A DNA stretch of 64,000 nucleotides from a bacterium (GCA_020444475.1 JAHLKV010000001.1:372001-436000); one strand, 5' to 3'; shown: positions 53,287-63,208, counted from the stretch's first letter. The notes: a model not told the origin generated them from the sequence alone. Made by a program: numbers and translations.

Positions 53287-54315
53287 TCAGTCGAGAATCG
53301 TTTTGATTCGCTCGACGGCCGTCTCGCACTGGGCCCGGGAAACATCGAGATGCGTCACCAGCCGCATCTTTTTCGGTCCAAACGGCAGGGCCAGCACGCC
53401 GACCGTTTTCAGTTTCTCATGGAGCTGTTTGGAGTTCATCTCCATGTTGAGCTGGAGGATGACGATGTTGGTCTGGACGCGGTCCATGTCGATCGTGAAG
53501 GAGTTGAGTGCGCCGAGTTGTTCGGCGAGATATTTCGCATTGGCGTGGTCTTCGGCCAGACGCGGGATGTTGTTTTTGACCGCGTAGAGGCCGGCGGCCG
53601 CAAGCAGGCCGACCTGGCGCATGCCGCCGCCGAACAGCTTGCGCTGGCGAAGGCATTTCTGGATGAACTCGGCCGAGCCGAGCATCAGCGAGCCGACCGG
53701 CGCCCCGAGGCCTTTGGAGAGACAGACGGAAACCGAGTCGAAGGGCCTGACCAGCTCCGGCAGAGACATCCCGGTGGCGACGTGGGCGTTCCAGATGCGG
53801 GCGCCATCGAGGTGCAGCACCAGCCCGAACTCATCGCACGCCTCGCGGACCCTGAGGATCTCGTCCTGCGGCAGGATGGTCCCCCCGTGGCGGTTGTGGG
53901 TATTCTCAAGCGCCACCATTTTGGTTTCGGGGGTGTGGAGGTTGAGCTCGCGGATGTTGGCCCGAACCATGTCGGCGGTGATCATGCCCTTGTCGGTGGT
54001 CAGCAGATTGATGAGCAGGCCGGAATGGACAACCGGGCCGGCGCATTCATAGTTGACGACATGGCACTCGCGGTCGCAGAGCAGTTCCCAGCCCGGCTGC
54101 GAGTTGACTTTGAGGCCGATCTGGTTGGCCATGGTGCCCGACGGGGCAAACAGGGCGGCCTCGCGGCCAAAGAGATCAGCGACATAGCGTTCAAGTTCCT
54201 TGACAGTGGGGTCATCGCCAAGGACGTCATCGCCGACTTCGGCTTCGAATATTGCCCGGCGCATCTCCGGGGTCGGTCTGGTGACGGTATCGGAGCGGAG
54301 ATCAATAAAGTCCAT
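53287..54315 (-). CDS. ltaE: Low-specificity L-threonine aldolase
   Basis: A 342-residue PLP enzyme of the threonine aldolase family. It opens '[18 protein letters not shown]', has '[17 protein letters not shown]', '[10 protein letters not shown]', and the PLP-binding Lys in '[14 protein letters not shown]'. All are standard. It cleaves L-threonine or allo-threonine to glycine and acetaldehyde in the cytoplasm. AGGA lies about eight bases before the ATG. The next gene downstream, a metal-dependent hydrolase, is 8 bases away and likely co-transcribed. Confidence 0.95.
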   Translation of the reverse strand: MDFIDLRSDTVTRPTPEMRRAIFEAEVGDDVLGDDPTVKELERYVADLFGREAALFAPSGTMANQIGLKVNSQPGWELLCDRECHVVNYECAGPVVHSGLLINLLTTDKGMITADMVRANIRELNLHTPETKMVALENTHNRHGGTILPQDEILRVREACDEFGLVLHLDGARIWNAHVATGMSLPELVRPFDSVSVCLSKGLGAPVGSLMLGSAEFIQKCLRQRKLFGGGMRQVGLLAAAGLYAVKNNIPRLAEDHANAKYLAEQLGALNSFTIDMDRVQTNIVILQLNMEMNSKQLHEKLKTVGVLALPFGPKKMRLVTHLDVSRAQCETAVERIKTILD

Positions 54316-54414
54316 CGTAGTGTCCTGCGTGGTGGTAGTTCATTGTGATGCAAGAAAATCGCGGGAGGCGGGGTTGGCAATGGTTTTTCGGGGAATGCGC
54401 AAGGGGCAAAGAAG

Positions 54415-54439
54415 AAAGGCCGCCCGATGGGCGGCCTTT
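54415..54439 (-). terminator. Terminator hairpin after the cold-shock gene
   Basis: An 11-bp stem AAAGGCCGCCC/GGGCGGCCTTT with a three-base loop lies 21 bases beyond the stop of the cold-shock gene. On the minus strand it runs into CTTTCTTCTTTG. The A/T flanks allow it to work on both strands. Confidence 0.8.
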
Positions 54440-54460
54440 CCTGAGACTTGGCTTGTCCTA

Positions 54461-54667
54461 CTAATTGGCAACGGTCACGTTATGAGCACGAGGACCGTCG
54501 GTCGTCAGGACAATATCATACTGCACGTTCTGCCCTTCCTTGAGGGTTCGGAAACCTTCCATGTTGATGGCAGTGTGGTGGACGTAGACGTCCTGATCGG
54601 ATTCAACCGATCCGATAATTCCCCATCCTCGATGTTCATTGAAATACTTGACTGTGCCTTTGCACAT
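54461..54667 (-). CDS. cspA: Cold-shock domain protein
   Basis: The ATG at 54667 follows AAGGAGGT, an almost perfect ribosome binding site, so the upstream open extension to 54709 is not used. The 68-residue protein is a single cold-shock domain ('[19 protein letters not shown]', '[17 protein letters not shown]'). RNP1 is 'RGWGIIG' rather than the common KGFGFI, and RNP2 is 'DVYVHH'. It binds single-stranded RNA or DNA and acts as an RNA chaperone. The gene stands alone with its own terminator and a TATAAT box (54725-54730) about 57 bases upstream. Confidence 0.95.
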   Translation of the reverse strand: MCKGTVKYFNEHRGWGIIGSVESDQDVYVHHTAINMEGFRTLKEGQNVQYDIVLTTDGPRAHNVTVAN

Positions 54668-54724
54668 AGGACCTCCTTGCAAGCGAGGAGTGAACTTGAT
54701 CTCCCTCACTGATAATTTACAAAT

Positions 54725-54730
54725 ATTATA
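54725..54730 (-). promoter_or_regulatory. Possible -10 box of the cold-shock gene
   Basis: A perfect TATAAT on the minus strand lies about 57 bases before the start codon, giving a leader of about 50 bases. No good -35 box stands at the right distance, so the promoter is only suggested. The region is AT-rich, as expected for a promoter. Confidence 0.4.
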
Positions 54731-54760
54731 CAGATTAGGACAAGAGAAAATTCAGGGGCG

Positions 54761-55399
54761 TTACAAAATCAGGGGAAAAATCGACATGATAAGACCGGAA
54801 ACAAGCGGCACGGAGACGTTATCGTCGATGTCGAAGGAGACCGCTTCGGTGACGGTGGCGACGACGGCTCCGACAAGACCTGTCAGAAGTGACAGTCCGA
54901 AAAATGACATGGCGAGTGCGACCAGTGAGGTGCCAAACAGACAGCCGAGAGAGCCTTCGATCGACTTCCCTTTGAAGCGGTGCCTGCCGAATTTGCGGCC
55001 GATGAGTGCGGCGAACGTGTCACCGACGATTATAAATGACAGGGCGGCAATAGCGACCGGCTTGGGAAATAAAGCAATACTTGCACACATGGAACCGAGG
55101 ATGTAGAAGGCTCCGGTGAAGTCGCCGGCGCTTTCGTGGGGGCGTATGATCGGTGAGAGGAACTTGCTGGCGAAGCCGCGCCAGAAGATCCAGTTGCGGA
55201 GGCGGGCGATGTCGATGAGGACCATTGCCAAAAAGGCAGGTACCATGATCATCGACATCTCGTACTTGTCGAGCCCGGAAATGTAGTAGCCAGCGGGTAC
55301 CACAAGGGCGCCCATGTGGGTGCCCTTGCGCCAGAGTTCGTGTGTGAAGCTGATCTGGTCAGCTTCCTGCCTTCGCTGGACAGCCGGCATCGGCGTCAC
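54761..55399 (-). CDS. Dolichol-kinase/CTP-transferase-like membrane protein
   Basis: A 212-residue protein of about six membrane helices. The start is GTG at 55399, overlapping the parvulin gene stop by 4 nt (GTGA); an ATG at 55390 is possible. The conserved segment 'GDTFAALIGRKFGRHRFKGK' followed by 'SIEGSLGC' is the hallmark of the SEC59/dolichol kinase and phytol kinase family, related to phosphatidate cytidylyltransferases. 'FTHELWRKGTHM' at the start also fits. It probably phosphorylates a polyprenol or isoprenoid alcohol with CTP. Whether it serves the same lipid pathway as the UbiA protein near 10.3 kb is open. Confidence 0.75.
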   Translation of the reverse strand: MTPMPAVQRRQEADQISFTHELWRKGTHMGALVVPAGYYISGLDKYEMSMIMVPAFLAMVLIDIARLRNWIFWRGFASKFLSPIIRPHESAGDFTGAFYILGSMCASIALFPKPVAIAALSFIIVGDTFAALIGRKFGRHRFKGKSIEGSLGCLFGTSLVALAMSFFGLSLLTGLVGAVVATVTEAVSFDIDDNVSVPLVSGLIMSIFPLIL

Positions 55400-57183
55400 T
55401 CGATCGGGGTCCTGGTTCGCTCTACGTAGGGACGGAGCCTGATTTTGGGCAGTGTTTCCGCTGTCCGGGCGTGGTACTTGTCTTTCAGCGACTGATAAAC
55501 CTGCTCGACACTGGTACGCCGGTACTGCTGGACCAGGGTCGAGAGAATGGACCCGCGGACCTGATCGAAGGACCTGGATTCTCTGCGATTGAAGACCTTA
55601 CAGATCGCGAAGGTGCTGTCATCGATCCGGGTAACGTCGGACGTGGCGCCGGCCCGGGTGCCGACGGCCGCCGTGTAGAGCGGTGCGGGCAGATCGGACG
55701 GGCCGACCGGAGTAACCGGCCGGAGGGAAGCTTCCATGCCCTCGTCGCGCGGCACGTAGTTTTCCACAAGATCTTCGAGTTCATAGCCGGAATTGGCGAG
55801 ATCCCGCAGGTAGACGGCCAGCACGGAGTCATTAGCGGTGATGACGGCGACGGTCAGGGGTTTGTCGGTCTGGAACTCGTCGATGTGGCTGTCGAAGTAG
55901 GCCTTGATTTCTTCCTCAGAGGGCTGCCAGGCAACATCGAAGCGGCTCGACTGGAGGACGGACTTGGCCGCCTGGTGGCGCAGACGTCGTCTTTCGGCCT
56001 TGATATAGTCGCGTTCGGCGAGTCCGCTGCTGTCGAGGGCTCGCATGACGACGAAACGGCGGCCGATCTGGTAGAGCAGGCTTCGCTTGATGGTCTGGTT
56101 GAGCGAGGCCTGTCCGTAACGCATGATGTACTCGGTCTCGTAGTTTTTGAGGAAGCGGAAGTCGAGTGTATCGCGCCAGGAAAGCGAATCGGGACTTATG
56201 ACAACAGCCGCCCAGACGGTGTCATCGATCCACGCGGAGCTGGAATCGAGCAGGTCGGTGTTGAATTCGAAGCCGACACCGGTCATAAGGCTGTCGACGA
56301 CTTCCTGGCTCCGGACGGCTACTTTCTCGGCGATCACCATGTCGCGGGCGCCGTCCCAGACGCGCTGTTCGGAAAGCGGTGCGGGACCTTCATCAACGTG
56401 GTCCGAAATCATGACGATGTGCCAGCCGTCGCGGTCGCGATAGGGAGCCGCGGTCTGGCTCGGTTGGAGGGCAAAGGCGACCGAATCGAAGGGGTCGATA
56501 TACCGCCCGCGCGGCGTCCATCCGAGATATCCTCCACCGAGAACCGATATCTGATCGTGCGAGTGGCGCATGGCGAGGTCTTCGAAAGGCTCCCCGGCCT
56601 GGATGGAATCGTAGATCGCAAAGGCGTAGTCGCGCGCCGCCTGGTCAAGGGCCACTGAATCGAGAACCCCGTAGATACTGGAGTCGGGCCCGATGGCGAG
56701 CACCTGCGGAGAAATCAGGATGTGGTAGAGCTCCACCTGCTCCGAGTAGGAGAACTGGTCCTTGTGGGTTTCGTAGAAATCCGTAACTTCGGCGGAGTCA
56801 GCGAATATCTTGTAGCGAATCATCTCATCGAAGAACGCCTTGATGGCGAAATCCTGATAGCGAAGGCGATAGGACCACCAGGCGAGATAGTGATCGCGAA
56901 GATTGACGTTGTTCGCCTCGAGGCCGGTGAGGGTGTCGAGCAGGAGCGTATCGAGGAAGCGTCGCACCTCACTTTCGGGCAGAATACCGCCGGGTTTGCC
57001 GATCTCGGCAAACTGCATGCGGTCAAACACATGGCTGGCCGGGATCGTGAAGCCGTCACCCCAGGCGAGAGGCTGATCGATGGTGCTTTTGTTTTCATCG
57101 GTGATCACCGGCGTCTGACCGCAGGCGACAAGGAGGCTGAGAATAACGAAAAATCCGCAAATCGTATAGCACAGTGCTCGCAT
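55396..57183 (-). CDS. Parvulin-type peptidyl-prolyl isomerase lipoprotein
   Basis: A 595-residue lipoprotein with the lipobox 'SLLVACG' and GGAGA five bases before the ATG. An N-terminal SurA-like helical region (about 40-140) is followed by a parvulin domain (about 150-265, 'VELYHILISPQ', 'SHDQISVLGGGYLGW', 'PYRDRDGWHIVMISD'). A second, weaker parvulin-like region lies near 430-560 ('PSEEEIKAYFDSHIDEF'). It probably assists folding of outer membrane or secreted proteins in the periplasm. It lies after the pilS-like gene (75 nt) and overlaps the next gene by 4 nt. Confidence 0.85.
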   Translation of the reverse strand: MRALCYTICGFFVILSLLVACGQTPVITDENKSTIDQPLAWGDGFTIPASHVFDRMQFAEIGKPGGILPESEVRRFLDTLLLDTLTGLEANNVNLRDHYLAWWSYRLRYQDFAIKAFFDEMIRYKIFADSAEVTDFYETHKDQFSYSEQVELYHILISPQVLAIGPDSSIYGVLDSVALDQAARDYAFAIYDSIQAGEPFEDLAMRHSHDQISVLGGGYLGWTPRGRYIDPFDSVAFALQPSQTAAPYRDRDGWHIVMISDHVDEGPAPLSEQRVWDGARDMVIAEKVAVRSQEVVDSLMTGVGFEFNTDLLDSSSAWIDDTVWAAVVISPDSLSWRDTLDFRFLKNYETEYIMRYGQASLNQTIKRSLLYQIGRRFVVMRALDSSGLAERDYIKAERRRLRHQAAKSVLQSSRFDVAWQPSEEEIKAYFDSHIDEFQTDKPLTVAVITANDSVLAVYLRDLANSGYELEDLVENYVPRDEGMEASLRPVTPVGPSDLPAPLYTAAVGTRAGATSDVTRIDDSTFAICKVFNRRESRSFDQVRGSILSTLVQQYRRTSVEQVYQSLKDKYHARTAETLPKIRLRPYVERTRTPIE

Positions 57184-57258
57184 ATGGTTCTCCAGTTGCT
57201 GAAACAGGGATGTAAGTTATACAACGGAGGGGGAAAATCAAGGCAAAAGGCTTGGTGT

Positions 57259-58971
57259 TCAGCCGCGGAGAACCGGTTGCGCGGGCTGTTCGGCAGTGGC
57301 GCCGGGAGCGAGCTGAGGGGCAAACCGGCGAAAATCGATCGAAAATCGGGTACCTTCGCCGAGCCGCGAGTAAACGTCGAGATCGAGTTTCTGCATCGAA
57401 CAGATACGGTGTACGATGGCAAGGCCCAGTCCTGTCCCCTGCCTCTTGGTGGAATAGAAAGGCTCGAAGAGCCGCTCGCGCACTTCGGGTGACATTCCCG
57501 GACCATTATCTTCGACAAAGAGTCGAATCAGACGGCGAGACTCATCGTCTTCTAACCGGAAGAGGATGCGGCCTTCACTGCCGTCGAAGGCATCAACGGC
57601 GTTAATGGCTAGATTGAGAAGCAGCTGCTTGAAAAGGTCGGCGTCACCGACAACGTAGGTGATCGATTCATCCCCCTGAACTTCGATATCGATCTCCTGA
57701 GTATACGACTCGTGGTGGCGGACCAGATCAATGACCTCATAGATCACGCGGTTGAGGTCGACCTTCTGGTAAGAGGCGCGTCCGATCCTGGCATAGGACA
57801 GGAAATCGCTGAGAATCTTGCTGAGGCGATGGGATTCCTTCACTATCAACTGCATCAACTGATCGTTGGAACCGTCGAGTTTCAACTCGTTAGCCAGCAC
57901 TTCGACCGAACCGGAGATGGCCGCCAGGGGGTTGCGTATCTCGTGCGCGATTGATGCCGAGAGTTCACCGACGGCGGCCAGCCTGTCGGCGGCACGAACC
58001 TTGGCTTCGAGCGCTTTCGCTTCGGTGAGATCGGAGAAAATGGCGATGACGCCGCGCGGCGCACCGGTTTCTTCGATGAGTACGGATGTCGACAATCCGA
58101 GCGGAACGGTGTGGCCGTCGCGGCAGATGATCGAGATCTCACGTCTCGGCTCATCGGTGAGCGAGCTGAGCGCCTGCCGCAGGCTCTGGGAAAGTTCGGG
58201 CATTCTCTCTGCGAAGGCTTCGTCGCAGAGAATCCCTTTGACGTCCTCTTCCCGGTAGCCGAGGATTTTTTCGGCGGACTGATTGAAGTAAATGACGCAG
58301 CCCTGGCTGTCGATGGTCAGCAGGCCGGAATTGAGGTTTCGCAGGATATCGTCGGTCTCGAGTCGCGCGCGCCGCAGTTCGCTGGAGGTGTCGGCAAGTG
58401 CCCGGGCCTCGAAGCGGAGCCGGTCGGCCAGGTACCCCGACATGAAGGCAACGAGATAGAAAATCGCGACATGCAGGAAGATGGCATAAAAGACCGAGTC
58501 GCGAACCGCGAAGATCGTTTCCAGAACCCTGGCGCCGGCGGTCTCCCCCGCGTTGTAAAGCCCGAGCCAGATGATGTAGCAGTAGAGAACCGAGACCACC
58601 GATGCAACCAGGAAGGTGCCGACCAGTCGATAGACAAGCGCTGCCGAGACAATGGTAAGAATGAACAGCACCGAGAAATGCGAATTGACATTGCCGGTGG
58701 CATAGATTATCGCCGCTTCGATCGCTATCTCGGCGATGAACTGAAGGAGAACGACGGTGTTGGTGGCCGTCTGGAGCCTGACTTTCGGTTCGTAAAAGAG
58801 GCTCAGGGTCAGCAACAGGGTCAGGGCGGAATAGACAACGAACGGCAGGCGCAAATAGCCGGGGTATCCCATCCACAGCACGACGACCAGGAACAGGATA
58901 ACATAAAGGGCCAGGCGCAGGGGTACAAACCAGGCCAGCCGGTTGTTGTCTTTATCGGCGCGTTCGTTCAT
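57259..58971 (-). CDS. PilS-like membrane sensor histidine kinase
   Basis: A 570-residue kinase. Six membrane helices (about 12-200) are followed by a PAS domain (about 205-325, 'NLNSGLLTIDSQGCVIYFNQ'). The HisKA domain carries the phosphorylated His in 'SIAHEIRNPLAAISG'. The ATPase domain has N box 'LLNLAINAVDAF', 'VEDNGPGMS' and 'GTGLGLAIV'. Topology, PAS position and its place next to pilC resemble PilS, the sensor of type IV pilus transcription. No response regulator gene follows, so the partner is elsewhere. The name is by context and I leave the symbol empty. Confidence 0.85.
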   Translation of the reverse strand: MNERADKDNNRLAWFVPLRLALYVILFLVVVLWMGYPGYLRLPFVVYSALTLLLTLSLFYEPKVRLQTATNTVVLLQFIAEIAIEAAIIYATGNVNSHFSVLFILTIVSAALVYRLVGTFLVASVVSVLYCYIIWLGLYNAGETAGARVLETIFAVRDSVFYAIFLHVAIFYLVAFMSGYLADRLRFEARALADTSSELRRARLETDDILRNLNSGLLTIDSQGCVIYFNQSAEKILGYREEDVKGILCDEAFAERMPELSQSLRQALSSLTDEPRREISIICRDGHTVPLGLSTSVLIEETGAPRGVIAIFSDLTEAKALEAKVRAADRLAAVGELSASIAHEIRNPLAAISGSVEVLANELKLDGSNDQLMQLIVKESHRLSKILSDFLSYARIGRASYQKVDLNRVIYEVIDLVRHHESYTQEIDIEVQGDESITYVVGDADLFKQLLLNLAINAVDAFDGSEGRILFRLEDDESRRLIRLFVEDNGPGMSPEVRERLFEPFYSTKRQGTGLGLAIVHRICSMQKLDLDVYSRLGEGTRFSIDFRRFAPQLAPGATAEQPAQPVLRG

Positions 58972-58981
58972 AGGCAGACGA

Positions 58982-59003
58982 ACGGCACCCCGCAGGGTGC
59001 CGT
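58982..59003. terminator. Hairpin between pilC and the kinase gene
   Basis: A perfect 9-bp stem ACGGCACCC/GGGTGCCGT with a four-base loop lies in the 81-base gap, between the pilC stop and the kinase start. No T-run follows on the minus strand, so it may be a processing or stability element rather than a terminator. Confidence 0.45.
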
Positions 59004-59052
59004 CTCGAGTTCGGTTTGTGTACGGCCTCCGAGCATCGGAGCCATCCGTTTT

Positions 59053-60249
59053 TTAAATCTTGCCGATGATGTCGAACATCGGGAGATACATGGCGATCAG
59101 AATACCGCCGATCACGGCGCCCATAAAGACGATGATGATCGGTTCGATAATCGAAGTCAGCGCGGTAACCGCCTCGTCGACCTCCTCGTCGTAGAAGTCG
59201 GCGATCTTGTTGAGCATGTCGTCGAGACCGCCCGTTTTTTCACCGACACCAATCATCTGGGTAACCATCGGCGGGAACACCCCGGTCTGTTTGAGCGGTC
59301 CGGTAATGGTGTCACCTTCGGCGATGGCAAGCATCGACTTGTTGATGGCGTTGGCGACGACCCGGTTGCCTGACGTCTTGGCGGTGATCTCCAGGGCTTC
59401 GAGGATCGACACGCCGGACGACAGCAGGGTCGACAGAGTTCGCGTGAAGCGCGCCACCGACGACTTTTTGACAAGGGTACCGAATACCGGCGTTTTCAGG
59501 AGAATCTTGTCGAAGAGCAGGGCGCCGCCGGGGGTCTTCTTCCAGTAGATGAACGCGACGATGCCGGCCACCATACCAATCAGCATAAACAGGATATTGT
59601 CGCGTAGGAAGTTGGAGATACCAAGCACCACCTGGGTGGGAGCCGGCAGCTCCGAACCAACTCCCGAGAACATCTTGGCAAAGACCGGCACGATGAAGGT
59701 CAACATGGCGACGGTCACACCGGCTGCGACGACGACGATGACCGACGGATAGACCATCGCGCCTTTCACCTTGCGAACCAGCTGATCGGCTTTTTCGCGG
59801 TAGACGGCGAGTCGGACGAGAATGGCGTCGAGAGCGCCGCCGAGCTCACCGGCTTCGACCATGTTGGTATAGAGCTGGTCGAAAATCTTCGGGTGCCGCG
59901 ACATGGCGTCGGAAAGCGTAGCGCCGCCCTGCACGCCGTCCTTGATCTGGGAAACGACCTTGGCGAGTTCCTTGTTTTCGGTCTGCGAGGAGAGAATGTC
60001 GAGACACTGCACCATCGGCAGTCCGGCGCCGATCATGGTCGCAAACTGGCGTGTGAAGCGAGAGACCTCGACTTTCTTGATGCCGGTCCCGATTCTGATC
60101 TCGATATTGGCTGCTTTTTTGTTTATCGACTGGACGATGATGCGGTTCTGGCGGAGAACCCGCTCGACATCTTCCTTGGTATTCGCCTTGAGGGTTCCCT
60201 GCACGGGAGCACCGGCCAGCGTCTTACCCTTATAATCAAAATCCGGCAT
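59053..60249 (-). CDS. pilC: Type IV pilus inner membrane platform protein PilC
   Basis: A 398-residue protein with two T2SSF domains, each ending in membrane helices. The family phrases are 'MIGAGLPMVQCLDILS', 'YTNMVEAGELGGALD', 'LLSSGVSILEALEI', 'MIGVGEKTGGLDDML' and 'EPIIIVFMGAVIGGI'. PilC forms the platform on which the motor ATPases PilB and PilT turn. AAGGA lies before the ATG. It follows pilT by 27 bases. Pilin and secretin genes are not in the window. Confidence 0.95.
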   Translation of the reverse strand: MPDFDYKGKTLAGAPVQGTLKANTKEDVERVLRQNRIIVQSINKKAANIEIRIGTGIKKVEVSRFTRQFATMIGAGLPMVQCLDILSSQTENKELAKVVSQIKDGVQGGATLSDAMSRHPKIFDQLYTNMVEAGELGGALDAILVRLAVYREKADQLVRKVKGAMVYPSVIVVVAAGVTVAMLTFIVPVFAKMFSGVGSELPAPTQVVLGISNFLRDNILFMLIGMVAGIVAFIYWKKTPGGALLFDKILLKTPVFGTLVKKSSVARFTRTLSTLLSSGVSILEALEITAKTSGNRVVANAINKSMLAIAEGDTITGPLKQTGVFPPMVTQMIGVGEKTGGLDDMLNKIADFYDEEVDEAVTALTSIIEPIIIVFMGAVIGGILIAMYLPMFDIIGKI

Positions 60250-60276
60250 GTGCGCCTTCCTTTCCAGACGATCGAC

Positions 60277-61353
60277 TTACGAAAACGCCGGTGTTTTTTG
60301 GCGCGACAGCATTTCAGACAACTCCTGCTGGTTGTGGCTATAGCCCATCGCGTCGTTGATAGTAATCTTGCCGGTCAGATACAGCTCCGCCAGCGACTGG
60401 TTCATGGTTTTCATACCGTACTTCTGCCCCGACTGGATCATCGAGTAGAGCTGGTGAATCTTATCATCGCGAATGATCGCACGAATGGCGGGCGTGGCGA
60501 TCATGATCTCCATCGCCATGACGCGGCCACCGCCGATCTTCGGTATCAGCGTCTGCGAAACCACCGCCTGGAGTGTAAACGACAGAGCGACTCTGATCTG
60601 CTCCTGCTGGTTGGTCGGGAAGACGTCGACGATACGGTTGATCGTCTCCGCGCAGGAGTTGGTGTGCAGGGTCGCAAACGCGAGGTGACCGGTTTCGGAG
60701 ATCGAGAGGGCCGATTCGATGGTCTCCAGGTCGCGCATCTCGCCGACCAGCACGACATCGGGATCTTCACGCAGGGCGTACTTGAGTGCGGCGGCGAAGG
60801 AGTTGGTATCGGAGAACACCTCGCGCTGATTAACGAGCGCCAGCTGGTGGCGGTGCAGATATTCGATCGGGTCTTCCACCGTGATGATATGGACGGGACG
60901 CTCGCGGTTGACTTTGTCGATGATAGCCGCCAGGGTGGTCGACTTACCGGAGCCGGTGGGACCGGTGACCAGGACGAGTCCGCGCGGCAGGTTGGAGAAA
61001 TCCTGCATGACTTTGGGCAGGCCGAGGTCTTCGAAGGTGCGGATTTTGTAGGGAATCTGGCGCAGGGCGACGGCGATGTTGCCGCGCTGCATGAACATGT
61101 TGGCGCGGAAACGACTCATCGACTCGATACCAAATGAGAAGTCGAGTTCGTTGCTCTGCTCGAACTTGGTCTTCTGCTTCTCGTTGAGCATCGAGTAGGC
61201 GAGCTTCTTCGTCATCTCGGCGGTTAGCATATCATGCGGCAGCCGCTGAAGCCTACCGTCAACTCGAACGACGGGGGGTGATCCGACAGTCAAATGTAGA
61301 TCGGACGCACCCATTTTCACCATCTGTTCAAGCAGTTCGCGCAGATTTATCAT
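60277..61353 (-). CDS. pilT: Type IV pilus retraction ATPase PilT
   Basis: A 358-residue secretion ATPase with Walker A 'VTGPTGSGKSTTLAAI', the Asp box 'VHIITVEDPIEYLH', Walker B 'VVLVGEMRDLETI' and the His box 'GHLAFATLHTNS'. The C-terminal 'AIRAIIRDDKIHQLYSMIQ' includes the AIRNLIRE-like motif that marks PilT and is needed for retraction in relatives. GGGAG lies before the start. It sits between pilC and pilB in the usual order. It should power pilus retraction and twitching. Confidence 0.95.
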   Translation of the reverse strand: MINLRELLEQMVKMGASDLHLTVGSPPVVRVDGRLQRLPHDMLTAEMTKKLAYSMLNEKQKTKFEQSNELDFSFGIESMSRFRANMFMQRGNIAVALRQIPYKIRTFEDLGLPKVMQDFSNLPRGLVLVTGPTGSGKSTTLAAIIDKVNRERPVHIITVEDPIEYLHRHQLALVNQREVFSDTNSFAAALKYALREDPDVVLVGEMRDLETIESALSISETGHLAFATLHTNSCAETINRIVDVFPTNQQEQIRVALSFTLQAVVSQTLIPKIGGGRVMAMEIMIATPAIRAIIRDDKIHQLYSMIQSGQKYGMKTMNQSLAELYLTGKITINDAMGYSHNQQELSEMLSRQKTPAFS

Positions 61354-61513
61354 TCCATGCTCCCACTGTGGTAAGAGTACCCGGCGTTGCTGGTTTCGGT
61401 GTTATTGTATATATCGGAAGGCGGTAGCGAATCTTGACCGGAAGAAGTGGAAATCGGTCAAGTAAGCGGTTGCGGTACAGCCGATTGGAAATAGGCGGAA
61501 AAGACGGCGGGAG

Positions 61514-63208
61514 TTAGGCGGTGGTGACCGCAAAGACCTCTTCGAGCGAAATCTGGCCCTGTTTCATTTTCTCGACCGCGGCCATCCGGAGCGTAAACAT
61601 ACCCTCTTCGACAGCAATGTCACCAATCACGGTATCCGGCTCCTGATCGAGAATCGCCCGCTCGATCCTGTCGGTAATCGGCATACACTCATAGAGGCCG
61701 ATTCGACCCGATTTGCCGGTGTTGTTGCAGGACTTGCAGCCGCGGCCGCGGAAGGCCCGGATATTACGGAGGAGTTCCTGGGGAACGCGGAGGGATTCGA
61801 CCTGCTGAGGCGTCAGATTGATCTCTTCCTTGCAGTTTTGGCAGATCTTCCGCGCCATGCGCTGGGCGAGGATGAGCTTGGTGGCCGAGGCGACCAGGTA
61901 ATAGGGCGTGCCCATGTCGATAAGACGAGTAACCGACGACGGGGCGTCGTTGGTATGAAGGGTTGAGAAGACCAGGTGACCGGTGAGTGCCGCCTTGATG
62001 GCGATCTCGGCGGTTTCGGTGTCACGAATCTCACCGACCATGATGATGTCCGGGTCCTGACGAAGGAAGGAGCGCAGGGCGGCGGCGAAGCTCAGGCCGA
62101 TTTCGGAGCGGACCGCCACCTGGTTGATGCCTTCGAAGTTGAACTCGACCGGATCTTCGGCCGTCATGATGTTGACGTCGATCGTATTCAGGCGCTGCAG
62201 CGCCGAGTACAGGGTGGTCGTCTTACCGGAACCGGTCGGGCCGGTGACGAGGATGATGCCGAACGGCGAGTTGATTTTCTCGTTGAAGCGGGTCAGGTCG
62301 GCTTCGCGGAAGCCGAGCTTGGTCATATCCAGCTTGAGCGCTTCGGGATCGAGAATACGCATAACCACCTTCTCGCCGAAGATGGTCGGGAGACAGGAGA
62401 CGCGAAGGTCGACCTGGCGGCCGGCGGTCTTGATCTTGATACGACCGTCCTGCGGCAGGCGGCGCTCGGAGATATCGAGGTCGGCCATGATCTTGATACG
62501 GGAGACAATCGCGGCGCGATACTTGAAGGGCAGCGGCGCCATCTCCTGCAGGTCACCGTCGATACGATAGCGGACACGAATCTTCTTCTCGTACATCTCG
62601 AAGTGAATATCCGAAGCGCCCATCCGAATGGCGTCGGTAATGATCGAGTCGACGAGTTTGACGAGCGGTTTGTCCTGCACCGCGGAGAGAAGGTCGGACT
62701 CCGACGGGCCGTCTTCCTGTTCGATAACCTCGAGGTCGCCGTCGGCGTCAAGTCCCTTCACCAACTCGGAGAGATCGCCGGCATCGGAGTAGTAGTTGTC
62801 GATCGCCTTGGTGATGGCTTCTTCGGGTGAAATGACGGGCTGGACGGTGCAGCCGGTTATAAACTTGATGGCGTCGAGGACGTAGATGTTGTTGGGATCG
62901 CTGATCGCCACCAGCAGCATCTTGTTCAGCTTCGAGATGGCGATGACTTTGAATTTGCGGGCGATGTCGAGCGGGATGAGCTTGACAATGTCGGGATTCA
63001 GCTCGATATCGGTAAGCCGAAGGGTACCGATTTTGAGCTGTTTCCCGATGAAACTGCCGACCTCTTCCTCGGAGGAAACCACCCCCATCTTGACGAGGAT
63101 GGACTCAAACTTGTCGCTCGTTTGGCGTGCCTGCAGGAGGGCCTGCTCGGCCTGCTCCTGGGTCAGTTTCCCGGCCTGAACGAGTATGGAACTGAGTTCG
63201 ACAGACAT
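61514..63208 (-). CDS. pilB: Type IV pilus extension ATPase PilB
   Basis: A 564-residue ATPase. The N-terminal MshEN-type domain (about 1-150, 'LVQAGKLTQEQAEQALLQA') may bind cyclic di-GMP in relatives. The motor domain has Walker A 'VTGPTGSGKTTTLYSAL', the Asp box 'NIMTAEDPVEF', Walker B 'IIMVGEIRDTETAE' and the zinc-type Cys motif 'CQNCKEE' with 'CKSCNNTG'. All fit PilB/GspE. It is followed by pilT after 160 bases that hold no gene. It powers pilus assembly. Confidence 0.95.
   Translation of the reverse strand: MSVELSSILVQAGKLTQEQAEQALLQARQTSDKFESILVKMGVVSSEEEVGSFIGKQLKIGTLRLTDIELNPDIVKLIPLDIARKFKVIAISKLNKMLLVAISDPNNIYVLDAIKFITGCTVQPVISPEEAITKAIDNYYSDAGDLSELVKGLDADGDLEVIEQEDGPSESDLLSAVQDKPLVKLVDSIITDAIRMGASDIHFEMYEKKIRVRYRIDGDLQEMAPLPFKYRAAIVSRIKIMADLDISERRLPQDGRIKIKTAGRQVDLRVSCLPTIFGEKVVMRILDPEALKLDMTKLGFREADLTRFNEKINSPFGIILVTGPTGSGKTTTLYSALQRLNTIDVNIMTAEDPVEFNFEGINQVAVRSEIGLSFAAALRSFLRQDPDIIMVGEIRDTETAEIAIKAALTGHLVFSTLHTNDAPSSVTRLIDMGTPYYLVASATKLILAQRMARKICQNCKEEINLTPQQVESLRVPQELLRNIRAFRGRGCKSCNNTGKSGRIGLYECMPITDRIERAILDQEPDTVIGDIAVEEGMFTLRMAAVEKMKQGQISLEEVFAVTTA

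Noticed and set aside
59024-59054. Plus-strand terminator (hairpin plus T-run) at the end of pilC
   Set aside because: The T-run is six bases away from the stem and there is no plus-strand gene to terminate.
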